Positions 1 through 11,878 of a DNA stretch of 64,000 nucleotides are shown piece after piece. Position numbers and translations under genes: made by a program. The stretch is from Hyaloperonospora brassicae (taxonomy: Eukaryota > Oomycota > Peronosporomycetes > Peronosporales > Peronosporaceae). The stretch spans positions 1 to 64,000 of the forward strand of contig CANTFL010000731.1 of the NCBI GenBank assembly GCA_947650285.1, in the 5' to 3' direction. Under the pieces are notes generated by a model that was not told the DNA's origin, did no database searches, and worked only from the letters and a program-made list of their open reading frames with translations. Within the stretch, counting starts at the first letter, position 1; each line of letters opens with the position of its first letter.

Positions 1-78
1 AGTAGAGGAATGAGAGCCTTCAAGTCTGTAGGTACGTCTATCGGGCGCGGTGCCAACGAAATGGCGTGCGTCGGTGCG

Positions 79-2305
79 TCATGCATGCGGCTGAGTAACT
101 TCAGACATGTGACTCGCGCCTGACTCTTCAAAGTCAGCAACAGTGGGCTCGAGTGGGTCTGCGCCTTTCCACGCGATAGCGCCTGTTTCCGCCGAGTTTG
201 TTCCTGTGTTGACAATCGTAGAGGTGGGCGGGGAATTTGCACCCTTGCGGGCCGTCAGCATCCGTCCTATTAGTGACCAGCGGCTCAGTAGCTGACATCG
301 TGCTTGGGTTGTCCGATCTACTCGTGGAGGAAAGCACTGAAAACCGTCCCGAACTGAGCTGTGTTGGGGAACGGACGGGCTGACGAGAGGTCCAAGGATT
401 GTTGGATCTACGGACTGGTTTCGTTATCCACGGTTGGTCAAGTGGGGGCTTGGGGGCAGGGACCGAGTCACTAGAGTTTGGTCGAGCGGGAGTGTAGATT
501 GATTGAGACCTCACACTGGGACCTACATTAGGAAGGTCGCATACTAACGGTGGGCTCACTGGCACCCCGCTGGGTGTGACGGCGGCTTGGGCCGCAGCAT
601 CTGCCGACCGCTGGACTTGAAGACGTCGATCCGCCATTGTGCGAATCTCGGCGGCACTGCCGAAAGGTTTTGCCAGGTCCTCCACGACTTGGAGGTCTCC
701 CTCCGTAACCTCAATGCCGCCTACTCCCCGGAGTTGGTCATCCGTAAATTGACACCGAGAGGCTGGGTGACCGAGATTACCACACTGAAGGCACTGTAGG
801 CGACGACCCACGTCGGGATGACGAAGAATGATTGAAGTACCAAACCAGAGGATACGAACGATTCCTTGCAGAAAGAGGGGACATCCAGAAAGCCGAAATG
901 TGACCAACCACGAAGTAGACGTACGGGATGTTGGACAATTAGTATCTATATCTTCAAAGTCGAATTCCGTCGGTATCTTCGACTTGAGGTACGCCGCGAC
1001 GCGGCCAATTTCATTAAAACGAGTGAGATTATGAAGAATTATCGAGTACTCGGCTCGAAGAAGCCCGGTTCTTCCACTCGGACCTTGTTGACGGTTCCAA
1101 ACGGAGCCGCGCTCCGGATGGTGCTCGTTAGTAAGCATGTAGACACGGCCTTGAAATGGAATGCGTACGTCCTGAAGGCCCATGGCCGCACTTCGAGAGA
1201 AAAAGAAGAAGTGGATAGACTTGGTCGAGCGGTCATAATTGATGGTCTTCGTCAAGCCTAGCAGCTTGTGCACTTCTTGAAGGTTCACCTTAGCAATTTC
1301 AGCAGATTCCAGAATAGACTCGGTGATAGCACGTGTCGTTTGCCGACCTACAGGAATCCCACGGGTGTGAGCGAGGTGTAGCACAAGATGACCTTCGACT
1401 TGAGCCTGGACCGTACTGTAAAGCCGCAGTCGCTCCTTGCTGTCCAGTACAGCCCTGAGAAAGTCTGGCATACGTCTACACGCCACGGACCCTTCCGCTA
1501 TTCCGACAATGATTTTCCATTCGTGATCAGTCCCTTCCCGCAGCTGCACCTTCCGACCCGCGGACGAGCGATCCGCACACAGCTGTGTTAAATGCTCGAT
1601 GTCCCCCGGCGGAAACCTGGAAGGGTCAAACATAAAATCTTCGTACTCGGTGGTAGTGGATGCCGCTGTCGAAGCAGTGGAAGCTGTTCCATGACGTACC
1701 ACGCTCGCCCAGTGGTTAAGAATCGGTGCCTTCGCCCACTTGTGCTGACTCGATAGTTTCCGAATGAGCTCGGTAAACGCCCATTTTGTCGTGAGAACGC
1801 CGTTACCCAAAGACCGAGCGATCCGTTGCCACTCCTTGAACGTGCCCGAGTTTGAAATAAACACCTGCTCGAACAGACGTAACAGGCTAGACGCTTCCAC
1901 GTCTTTTAACTGGGGGAAGCGCTTTTTGTGGGGCGGAAGCGCCTCCACTCGTACCGGCAATTTAGAATATTCCACTGCAAAGAGCTCACAAAGTGTCGTC
2001 TTCCATACGTCCATGTGACAAGTCCCTGTGGAACCCTTCATCTCCGCGATCAATGCACGAAACATAGCGAATGGAGCGACGGAGGTAGATGCTGTGTCGG
2101 TCGTCGCCGCCGCTGCCGCAGATACCTCCGGTGTATCAGAGCCGCCGGAGCAGGTCCCCACACCGTCGATAGCTCCGGACGTGTTCGGGGAGGGAGATAG
2201 CAACCTGGGAGAGGTTGAATCGCCTACGCCAGAGAGTTCAAAGCTCGTAGCGGGCGAGGACGGGGCGGACGTAGGCCGCGGTCCCGGCCCCTTGTCCGTC
2301 TCCAT
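79..2305 (-). pseudogene. LINE-type ORF1 (gag-like RNA-binding protein), frameshifted near its end
   Basis: A long open frame (about 720 codons from the first ATG at 2305; the frame is open without ATG up to 2443) encodes a protein with a low-complexity Pro/Ser/Thr-rich N-terminus, a basic middle, and a CCHC zinc knuckle (CLQCGNLGHPASRC) about three quarters along, followed by another Pro/Ser-rich tail. This is the plan of ORF1 proteins of non-LTR retrotransposons, which bind the element's RNA in the ribonucleoprotein particle. Around 260-290 the sensible reading moves to another frame: the long frame ends at 134 in a basic, unnatural tail, while the neighbouring frame gives an ordinary acidic tail down to a stop at about 76-78. 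A frameshift, mutational or programmed, is the simplest reading. The endonuclease/RT ORF2 would lie left of position 1 and is not seen. A cellular zinc-knuckle protein is the less likely alternative. Confidence 0.62.
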
Positions 2306-3377
2306 CCCCGTGAGTAGGGGCTCGGCGGCAGCCACCGGCCGACCCCCCCCCCGCGTCGGGGGGAGGACACGGACGGGACTCGGCGTCCGTCGTGCGTGAG
2401 AGCCCTGGCTAGCCAGGTGTATCGTAAATTTGTTCCTCTGCAAAACCGATAAATTTGAAGAGTGGGAACGTCGTTCATTGACGCGGGAGCAGGTGGTGGG
2501 TAGTAAAGCGAAGACCGTATCTCTTGATGAGAGCGGCCGTAGCCGAACCGACGATCAATTGGTTGTGTAAAACGAACGAGAGCATCAACTGGCACGCATG
2601 ACCTTACGACGCAGGCAACGCGTCTACTGCACGTGCAACGACTTGTTGTCGTGCTCGACGTAACGTCAACAACAAGAGAAAGTGAGAGGGAGACACCGAA
2701 ATGGGTCGAGGGCACGACTACCACTAGGCAGTAGTACCACGTCTCGCTCTCTCTGGGCTCCATGGACATGGCTGTAATACGAACACGTTCGGTCAAGGCG
2801 GGTGGCTTCCAAGAGGTTGCACGACCAAATCGCCATAGACGCTGTCGACACGATGGACGAATGACTGACGACGTATGGTGATCTTGCGCGGATGAGCGTC
2901 TACTTTGTTAGTGGCCACGAAATGGCGTGAGAGTATTGTTTGCATCTACGTGTTATCAAGCAAAATAGAACCGGATACCGACGTGGGTGCTCGTGAACAG
3001 GATGCAGCTAATTTCTGCTGGACGTCAACATCTCCCAAGTGCGAATGTGTTGACCCGATTGACACGACAGCTATCGCCAGGAAGAGAATGTGGTGTGTAT
3101 ACAAAGCCAGCACAAGATCGACCTAGATGTCTGACATGCAGAGGTCCGGACTCTGCTTCTGCGCTTGGCCTGTGCACCGACACCTAGCAGAGACCTGACA
3201 AAAGACGATGAAGGTCGACTACAGGCAGTGCGTAGCCCTTGCAGCAGTTGATAATCGCCAAGCCGGAACGACGTGTACACCAACCAGGAGAACGCTATAT
3301 CAGCAATTGTCGGAAGCTATCGACACTGGGAATCACGCCACGGCTTTTTCCCGCGACTGGAGCGCCCTTTGCTCCGC
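2306..3377. other. Intergenic / probable LINE 5' UTR, no gene seen
   Basis: About 1.1 kb between the ORF1 start and the 3' end of the membrane-protein gene. The part next to ORF1 is probably the 5' untranslated region of the LINE. I see no open frame with a convincing start or protein-like composition. Confidence 0.4.
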
Positions 3378-4121
3378 CTACGACTCCTTGGTCTCTGTCG
3401 CCTTCACTCGGTCCTCTTTACACGCCAGTGCCATTTTCTTCTCTAGATACGGCAGCACGCATCGTCCGCTTACAACAAGCAGCAGTAGCACCCACCCAAT
3501 GAGCAGGACCGTGTTTTTCGGAAACGCCTCAAGCAGCATCTCTTCCACAACAATGTCAAACACACACTCGTGCGTAGCCAACGTCGAGTCTGGCCGTTGC
3601 ACGCCTTCGACTGTTGCTACAAGGGAAAACACCACCTCCACCGCGTCTCCCGCTGGCGCTAAACGGTACCGCACGGACGCATGAGACTGCACTTCCATCG
3701 GGTGTAGTCGAAGTTTTGCCGTATTCAACCGTCGATTCCGATGTGGCATCGCGTCGCTCGTTTCCTCCATGACGAATGGATCTCTTCGTGCACGCGCATC
3801 TTCGTCTTTCCTTTGCACTACCAGTGGAAGAACCACGTGCTCGACTTGCAGCGTAAACAATGACGGCTGCGTGGCGGGGTACGATACTTTAATGTCGTAC
3901 ACCTTGTCCCGGTCGAGCTCTACGACGAGAAAAAACTGGGGCACGCCGTACAAAACGTGTTGCGATGGCAGCGGTATCTCAGGGTGGAGCGTGACGGTAC
4001 CCGAAGCGATTGAGGCGGTACGTGTGGATAAACTTCTGGTCGTCAAGAGGGTCAATAACACGGCGACTAGCAGCAGCATGAGGGATGTAGCCCGTGGTGC
4101 CATCATCATCATCATCATCAT
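3378..4121 (-). CDS. Predicted single-pass (type I) membrane protein, unknown function
   Basis: An intact frame of about 247 codons. It opens with seven consecutive ATG codons (4101-4121) followed by MAPRATS and a hydrophobic leucine-rich stretch that fits a signal peptide or signal anchor. A middle region of about 150 residues is rich in alternating hydrophobic residues (for example FFLVVELDRDKVYDIKVSYP) and looks like a beta-rich lumenal or extracellular domain. Near the C-terminus there is one clear transmembrane segment (VLLIGWVLLLLVV) followed by a short basic and acidic tail. Topology would be N-out, C-in, in the secretory pathway. I do not recognise the family for certain; eukaryotic proteins with this layout are known but the function is not inferred. 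It is one of only two convincing host genes here. The start is uncertain by up to six codons because any of the seven ATGs could be used. Confidence 0.72.
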   Translation of the reverse strand: MMMMMMMAPRATSLMLLLVAVLLTLLTTRSLSTRTASIASGTVTLHPEIPLPSQHVLYGVPQFFLVVELDRDKVYDIKVSYPATQPSLFTLQVEHVVLPLVVQRKDEDARARRDPFVMEETSDAMPHRNRRLNTAKLRLHPMEVQSHASVRYRLAPAGDAVEVVFSLVATVEGVQRPDSTLATHECVFDIVVEEMLLEAFPKNTVLLIGWVLLLLVVSGRCVLPYLEKKMALACKEDRVKATETKES

Positions 4122-7100
4122 CAACTTCTCTTCCAAAGAGCGAAAAACAACTTGTTTTCAGTATCATGAACAGCACGGAGTCATGTCACTCATTCTGAAT
4201 GGCTCACCACGCCCGGAGACCGTTTGAAGAGTTCATATGTTTCCAAAGATCCCCTCGCTCAATAGGACGAACGACCGTACGCATTGGTTTCCCGCCACCA
4301 TCGAGTGGCTGTTGTCGCCTCAGCTGCTGGGCAGCGCCTGTAGCACATAGTTCGTCTATAAACGGAAATGATGATCCGTACTGTTGACGGTGTCGACTAG
4401 GTAAGTGTCGATGAAACGAAAGACCTCAATAGTTGCCGTGAGACTTGAGCGTTGAGCACGTTTTCGACAGCAAGATGTCGGTCATAAGAGTCGATTCGAT
4501 CCGAAGAGTACAGTCGTATAAGTCGGCCTTTGTCTTTTTCCATGCCACCTGCGCCAGGTTCTGGTCTTCTCCGAGCAGTGTCTCGACGACGCTTCGATTG
4601 CATGGCATTGAATGGTAGTGGCAAGGTCTTGTCTGTAGTGCGTATTCCGATCTTTATGATGCAAGCATTGGCAGCCCTTGTAGACCAAGCGAAAAGGAAC
4701 ACCGCAGGCTAGATCGAAGTCGTGTGGCAGTGGACATGCAGTGAGGCTACCGCAATGCAGGATAGAATATAGGTACTCGATGCGAACTGTACTTCGGGAC
4801 ATGTGATCATGATCATCAAGATATTTTGGTGGAATACTAAAGGATCGAAACGATGATTGCAAGTACTTACGTGAACCCGATCGACGTGCGAGCTTCGTGT
4901 CCTTTCAGAGACGCAGCGAAGTTGCATTGCCGAATTTCCTGATGAAGGAGAGTGGAAGCAGGCAGGCAAAGTCGCAGGAAGACGAAAGACCAAGTAGTAG
5001 GAAGTATCGAAAGCAATTGGTGTGTTGCAACGAGCCCTGCAGGAAATTGTGACGACTTCGTGCGATGCAATCGATGAGAGTGTGTAACTGCGCGAGAGGA
5101 ACGCACACGAACGTGGGTTGCTGTTGCTGATGAGGCAGCAAACAAGTGCGCGTGACACGCCCAACTTGTTGCTCGGGTGTGTAAAATGTAATACTACATG
5201 CATCACCGTTAGCACTCGATCTTTGAGACAGCCAAGCACGCATGACAGCACCAATCACGCGAGAATGCACGCATACTTAGTTTGGCATGTCCAACGTACT
5301 TTCAAGATGGACGTTGGCGAGTTATGTAGGCGTCATGACATGTGCCGTGACGTTATATCGCAGGAGGTCGCGATCAACTATCAATGCGTGCATCTTTGTC
5401 CTATGCTTGAAGTGGAGGGCCGCAGCAAGCAGCTCGATATTCGGGATACAAAGGTCAGTTTTTGACAGATGTAAGCCGGTGCCGCTCAGGGTATAATTGA
5501 GCACCACAAACTTGACGTGGCCGTGGTGGCCGGAACCTATCATTGGTGTTTTGGTACGATAACACCATCAAGTGCTCAGCCATTGGCAAGAAGCTAGGAC
5601 GTGCTAGAGCACACCAACATCGACTACTTGTCTCTAAGTATAAGGGTCAAGATGAGACAGCGATTCTGATAAGAGGCAAAGCCACGACACGAATGGCTTC
5701 ATGCGACTCCAATAAGTTGATATGCAACTATGGGCTGGAATGAAGTCAAGTAGTGCTGTGCACACTAGCAACCTTGCTGCCAACGACCAAGTGAAGCTCT
5801 TCAAATTTGGATGACCATTGTTACAATTGCATGCGGCCAGCACTCGTACCATGAAAAGGAAGATGCAGGGTATGATGAACACCAGCATGATGAGACTTCT
5901 GTTTGACCCTGGTCAAACACCGTATCGTGGACCGGAAAGGTAACGGCGTGACGGTGGTTTGACAAAGATATGGTAAGTTGGCAACAAGGTTTTACTTTAC
6001 CAATTGCAATATTTGCGGTGTTGACAAAGGAAGCTGTAACGAAGAGCCCGATCTATCTTAGACGGTACACGCATCGTAAAATTGGTCAGCATATCTACTT
6101 GAAGCATATGTGTATCTCTTTGATCAAAATTTTGCTTGGGCTGTTGGGAAACATGGTACAAATGTAGTATTTAACGCGACCTGCTATGCACTGAACTTCA
6201 TTCTTCCATCTGATGCATGTTGCGAGGCAGAGCACTTGCCTGAGGTATTTGTCTCCGGATCGACAACTTGCGTGACGCAACCATTCGTGGTACGCTCTCG
6301 ACATCAAGACTTTGCATGACTACAGATGCCGGTCCGTTTCCAATCAACATTGTGTGCATTTGGAGATCTAGTGGTGAACTGTAGGTGTTGGCCGACGAGG
6401 TCCGGGATATGGTGAACCGCAACCTCGGAAGGACCATGTCATATTTTTTACCGACTGTCTTGCGCACAACGTCACCCCATATACACGCTTGGTCCTCCGC
6501 ATCAATTGTCAGCTTCGCTGGCTGCTTAGCTACTTTATGGTACAGATGATTCTGCTCTATCACATCAGGCTTGACACCCGCGTTGCTAACGGACAAGCTC
6601 AGTGTTCCGCGGCACGACAGTCGGTTTGCAGTTCGCAACTTAGTTATTGGTATTTGTGTACGGATAGCATCACTGCATCCCCCTGTATAGTAGTGCCCCC
6701 CCCAAATCGTCTAAACAAAGTAGCTTAGTATACATGACTACCGCTCACCGCAGAAGCCCTAGCAAATGCCGTCCTGGGCTCATTTTCAGATCCTGGAGAC
6801 GAAAGGACATATGTTGGCTTAGCTGCTCGACTCCCCCATACAGAATTTACACATTTATTGAAGCTGCACCTCAGCATGTTCGGATGCTACGTCTCCGCCG
6901 TGGAAGCCTCAATCTGAATATCTTTTTCGTCGGTCCTTGAATGATACCATCTGCAAAAAGTCCGAATATAAGCGTAGTCTAACCATGTTATGACGAGCAA
7001 GTCACGATTCGGTCCAACACTCTTGACTCTATACTTGGCGCGCGTCCTGTCCGGACATTTCGTGATCAAGATAGTAGTTCCCTCGTGTGTTCTGTAAGAT

Positions 7101-7699
7101 AAAGACTTTTATAACTGGTAAAGAAATGGCCTGCTATCACTTTATCTTCTTCGAGCCATCGTCTTGAGCTTGAATGAGTTCTTCGGCTTGCCCTTACCAA
7201 TCGAACTTGTTGCCTGGGTGAATTCAACTGTATAACTTGTGCGTTTGTATGAGCAGGCCAATGCAGGACCTAACAATGACCATATCTAATCGAATGCGCT
7301 TGCCAAAATCTCAGGAGAAATGTATAGAATTTTGTTGTCATCCACCGACCAAAGCGTTTTTTTGCCATGCCTGTTCCTCCACTAGATGCGGTAGACGAAG
7401 GCTTTGTTCCTACGCTGCGAAGGCATCGACTTGCCGACATTTTTGCTAGTCTTACGGCGGTCGACGGTCCAAAACGCGACGCTGCAAACCATGATAACAA
7501 TTGATAGAATCAGTCTGAGTCACGTTTTGAGACACTAGCTGTTTACAAACTCTCTTTGTCTGTTGATGTTTATTTAGCCATCATGATAGTTCGTGGCAAT
7601 GACAGTGTTGCGTTATGTGCAATAGGAATGTGCACGTCATAATGACACTGGATGGAGTTTTAGCAGGCATGTGTCTACGCATACATTACAGACTCACAA
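4122..7699. other. Non-coding stretch, no supported gene
   Basis: About 3.6 kb with only short frames in all six phases. One reverse frame at 6198-6638 has fairly protein-like composition but begins with TTG and has no ATG until late, so it is at best a relic. No LTR ends, tRNA, rRNA or TIR structure was recognised. Confidence 0.35.
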
Positions 7700-9054
7700 A
7701 TGTACGAGGTAAATTTGAGCCACCGAAGCAAGGTTCTTTTTGCAGCTTGCGTTATATTCCTGGTGCTTGTATGGCATTGTCCACGCCACGCTCAAGGATA
7801 CGTCGTGGCTGCGAGATCGACAAGGTACGACTTTTGCATTGAATGAGCCGCATTTGCCATGGGTTCGATTTACCTTGGCAGGGCAATGTCTTGGACGACT
7901 TTGCAGACTGGAATTGTCTTGTTCTCTCCCACGCGTGACATGGAGACCCAGTCTATGGCAAAGAGACGGCTTTTAGGGTCCTTCTGCATTGCCCTTCTTT
8001 TCAATTTCCCGTCCCTGGTCTATCGGGCGCTGTAACCTGGGTCCCTAATTTCGTTTTCAACGAAGGTGCACCAATTTCATGACTGGCTTCTCACTAGTGA
8101 AGGTACATCTCTCCAGCAATTCGATTCGAGCATGGAATGTGGGTTGCAACCCGTCTCGTCGATGAAGGCGTGCGGGATCGCCGTGTACTCATCCATTGAG
8201 ACTCCTGTCCACTTTGGCGCGCATCCGATGCTCACGCGGGTTGTCCACCTGTGGGCCGGTCGTCGATGGTGGCGGCCACATCGAAAGAAATTTAAACAGC
8301 TTATCTCCCGGCGGCTCTATATTGAAGGAACTAGAATTCTTGAGGAACGGGTTGCAAAGGCGGACTTTCACGTGATATCGGAAGGTTCACCATTGATTAC
8401 GTGGAGATATATATGACGAATTTGTGCTTCCTTTTCGAACAACGCTCAGACCATATATCGACTGAAGAGTAAATGTTTCTCGCTCTGGAATTAGGCGAAG
8501 CAAGATCTGTCGTGCCCCGTTCCTGAGTGTGTGGATGATGTTCCAGCTCTGGCAAGATATATTTTTTGGACATACCCTAGCGCTCGTCGACACTGGGAAA
8601 TTTCTTCTTGATCGGTGGCGATAGCTTGGTACATTCTTCGAGAATGACTTGCATGTTTGGGTATTTGGACTGGACCTACCGGGGATTCCGCCCAAAGCCT
8701 GGGTTGTTGTCAAGCTATCTATAAACACAGGGACAAATTTATTGAAAGCTCAGAATGCGGTCTCCCCGGCAGCTCGAGATCTGTGGCGCTTTGTCGTATC
8801 GATCACACTTCATGCCATTTGGGTCAAGCGCCTACGCCGCATGGAAGACCCGTCTCTACCATAGATGTTCACACAGCTAGGGCCAAGACTATATTTCGCC
8901 GATCGGTTCGAAGGTTTCGTGCATCAACCTGCCAGCCCGACACGGGGAAGGAAGGGCAACTGTTTGCGCAGGTACGGTCTGCCTTGGCCGATACCCTCCT
9001 CTTCTACGAGGAACCTCCTTCGTTGCACGTACGACCTATCGGAAATTGCACAGG

Positions 9055-9570
9055 AACGCTATACCTCCTCTTTTTCGATGGAGGATCGAGCAAAAATCCA
9101 GGTCCCGACGGATCTGAATCTGTTATTGTCCGACTCCCCGTTTCGGTGCACGCCGCGTGCCGTTTTGTGGGTAGCGAGCGTGGCCTATGCCTCTGCCGAT
9201 ACTACAAAAATATCGCTGAATACTTGGGGCTCGTCCACGGTCTTCGTCGAGCAAAGGCCAGCGACTACTTACCCCTGCATGTCATTGGATACATTGCCCT
9301 TGTGCTATCGCAAATTCGAACACGACATCCTCCACGCAAGTAACACTAGGTGTAGTTATTTACCGAAGCAAGCGCCATCACTAACAATATCCATGTCTCC
9401 AGCTGGGGACATCATTATCGCACCTACAACAAAATGACGGATCGACTGGCGAATATCGCTATGAAAGTAGCTTCGGCTCAAGCGCACGCTTCTACTAACC
9501 CTATTCTATTCCAGGAGGCCACGACCTATCTTGATTCTGATTGCAACATTGGTTGGAGACCTCTCGAGCA
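9055..9570 (+). pseudogene. RNase H domain of a LINE ORF2, frameshifted
   Basis: At about 9066 the frame reads FFDGGSSKNPGPDGSES, matching the first conserved block of type I RNase H domains in non-LTR retrotransposons (catalytic Asp in the FDGG motif, then the NPG turn). Further on come the block around IAEYLGLVHGLRRAK, which holds the catalytic Glu, and, in another frame from about 9425, YNKMTDRLANIAM, which holds the last catalytic Asp and the helix after it. The enzyme would remove RNA from the RNA/DNA hybrid made during target-primed reverse transcription. At least two frame changes separate the blocks, and the expected Asp after HVIG is replaced, so this is a relic. A host RNase H is unlikely because of the surrounding LINE debris. 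Confidence 0.66.
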
Positions 9571-9782
9571 AACCAATACGTCATATAGGGCCCCGTCCTG
9601 AACGAGAAACCTGATCCTCTCGCGACAGGAGTCTGCGCGTAGGCGCTCTGATGTCCGAGACCTAGTGCTACCTAGTATATAAAGTATCAGTCACCCCGGT
9701 AACCTTGTTGCTGGATGACAGGATATAGCAGGTCGTACGCGTACCTATAGAATGCCTCACTTTATCACTCGCTATTTCTAGT

Positions 9783-9787
9783 GCTTG
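9783..9787. repeat. Left target-site duplication of element A (GCTTG)
   Basis: GCTTG directly precedes the LTR that starts at 9788. The same five bases directly follow the LTR fragment that ends at 24952. Five-base duplications are usual for Ty3/gypsy integrases. Confidence 0.6.
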
Positions 9788-10229
9788 TGTAACGGGGCAC
9801 TGGTGACACTGTACTCGTTCATCAGTACGGAGCTCACTTCCACTGACAACATTGATAGTAAGTGCCCTGCTAAGTGTTGCACAAACACAGAGGAAAGAAA
9901 GAAGACTAAGTTCACACTCTAGTCTCTGGTACGAGTAAAACTGTTATTTTATACAATTAAGTCCTATCAATATTTTGTCTCTGTTTGTCCTGACTTAATT
10001 ATATTAATCTAACTAAATGTATGACGAACTCTATTCACCACCCATTGCGCGCGTCTAGCAGCATTTGGTAGGTTGATATCATCACGGTATCAACCAATGA
10101 GTAGACCCTTCGGTCATCTCAACAATATCATCATGCTCTGTGATATTGTTGAAAGGAAATTCAGCGTAATTTTCTTTATCGTCAGTTTAGACTTTATGAC
10201 AATATCATGTAACGGGCTACCCCGTTACA
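9788..10229 (-). repeat. Left LTR of element A (3' LTR relative to pol)
   Basis: 442 bp beginning TGTAACGGGGCAC and ending GGCTACCCCGTTACA, so both ends carry an inverted TGTAACGGGG/CCCCGTTACA. The sequence just inside (TCACCCTTCCTTAACTAATAG) read on the - strand is a purine-rich AAGGAAGGGTGA directly before TGTAAC, which fits a polypurine tract and shows that the element's coding strand is the - strand. It belongs to the same subfamily as the LTRs of element C (shared GCGCGC block, shared ATCATCATG hairpin loop). It contains the hairpin row described under findings. Confidence 0.82.
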
Positions 10230-10356
10230 TCACCCTTCCTTAACTAATAGTCACCGTGACTATCGAAACTTTTGTGGCCACCCGTTTGATACCAACGGGA
10301 CATGAAGTACTTGTTGGTCAGATTCATTCATTCTGACTTTTCCTCGCATAGTTAAT

Positions 10357-11878
10357 ATGTCTGTGCGGGGTAATTCAACGACGACACAGTCTGCTACCAT
10401 GGTAGCCTCTGCGGCAGACGATTCGTCGTCTGCTGCTCGTTCTCTGACCGAAGCAAGTGTTGCTGAAGGCGCATGTGGTATCGCATCACATGCATACAGC
10501 GACCTCGAGCCAGGGGTCAGCTACTCTGGCGGGTCCGATGTGTCGGACTCGGAAATGCCTTTCTAAACACCGCGCTCACCCGCGGTGCCTCGTTCATCAA
10601 AAGACCTGCCGAATGAACGGACTCGCGACATGCGTCACAGTCTGTTCGGCAGTGATGATGAATATCGTGATGAGTAATCATAGTCATCACCACGGTCAAC
10701 TCTTGCGCCTTCGCACGAGATCATTGACGATGGCGCGAGACGTCTTCATACTGAAAGCTGTGGTCCCGGCAAAGATATCACGTCGAAGCGTGATGAGCTG
10801 AAGCCGTGGCGTTTGCCTGAACAGCTCATCAATATCTTGTCTTACGAGACAAGCGGACACCATCGAATTCCGTTATTCGAAGCGAGCGAGCTCCATGGCT
10901 TGAGCTCCAGCGCGAAGAACTTTCGCGCTGAAGAAGGCTTTTATCTCAATGCTTCCTTCAAGCATCGATGGTACAATAATAACCAAAAGCGTGACAAGGC
11001 CTCGCTTTTGGCGGCGTGGAACGCGTCCGTTTAAATGTAAAGAATTTTGGACGTGAAGGATGTCTCCAAAAATTTGAAGCAGTACTAACCAATTTTGTAA
11101 AGCGAACGCCAACCGGTGCATGGTACCGGTTGCATCGTTTGTCGAGAGAGGCAGGCATTTCTTGACTCACTTGGGGTGATCCTTGTGGGAGTTGTGTTGA
11201 CAACTCGCAACGTGCACATAGGGACGTCTATTTCCTTAGTTATCCCAGGGGAAGGGCACACATCTCGTCTGAGTTGCGGGACGCTATTGCTTACTTGCAA
11301 TCCGCCTACAAGCTCCAAAAGCGCGTGTTTATCGATGGGCTCGAGGACCAATCGGATAAGTCTTGTCGTACTGGTGGACGAGACCCTTAACATCGGCCAT
11401 CAGCTGGGATCGAGGTTCCCAGCTGTTATATGATGGTAGATACCCACGCCAGTCGACACGTTAACTTGTTCTCTCCCCACTCTTCACGCGGTGGCTCACG
11501 AAACGCCCCACGTGAAAGCGTCGACCACCGTGAGAATCCACTAGTGGCTCCGGTGGTGGTGGAAAGACAAGGTCCGGATCACCTGCCGGGCCTGCAAGAC
11601 ACTTTCGGTAACAATGAACGTAATCTGACCGAGTTGAGGGAGGACGTCGATCACGAACACGATCGTCGACACTACTTGTTGTCGACTGTACGACGTCTCC
11701 GTACCGATCGGGAGAAAAACCGATCGGATTTCGCGTTTGCTCAGCTTGAGAACAAACGCAAGAAGCGTTATTTTCGCGATGGGCTAGAGGCGGCTCGTCG
11801 CGAGACTGCGTTCTGAAGGACCAAATTGAGTATTTGGTCCGTAATTACAAAAATCGGTTGGGGATTCTCGATCGTGCC
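10357..11878 (+). pseudogene. aORF of element A: antisense coiled-coil protein, broken
   Basis: Opens 127 bp inside the LTR with MSVRGNSTTTQS and the Ser/Ala/Asp-rich block SAADDSSSAARS, then the acidic YSGGSDVSDSE block. After a stop the homologous reading continues (10813-11034) through KPWRLPEQLI, a region around FRAEEGFYL and KRDKASLLAAWNA, then a CxxC segment followed by RQAFL, and finally (11430-11813) a long charged coiled coil (ELREDVDHEHDRRHYLL and onward). Homologous frames exist in B, C and D in the same place. The similarity stops at about 11878, where element F begins. The pol part of A that would lie opposite and beyond is mostly missing. Function is unknown. Conservation of the order of blocks in four copies argues that this was a real protein. 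Confidence 0.62.

Larger units (their letters stand above)
7700..9787 (+). mobile_element. Decayed LINE remnant (3' part, RNase H) cut by element A
   Basis: Several frames on the + strand resemble the C-terminal part of an oomycete LINE ORF2, broken by many stops and shifts. The firmest piece is the RNase H domain (next entry). Upstream pieces such as the one around 8066-8416 look like material between RT and RNase H but are too worn to assign. The sequence ends at the left LTR of element A at 9788, so the LINE is older than that insertion. The 5' limit is a guess. Confidence 0.5.

Noticed and set aside
2224..2851. Reverse frames of 60-190 codons upstream of the LINE ORF1
   Set aside because: They overlap the ORF1 start in another frame, with low-complexity Arg/Ser/Pro content from GC-rich repeats; likely shadows.
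6198..6638. A 146-codon reverse frame with protein-like composition
   Set aside because: It begins with TTG, has no early ATG and no recognisable domain; left as a possible relic only.
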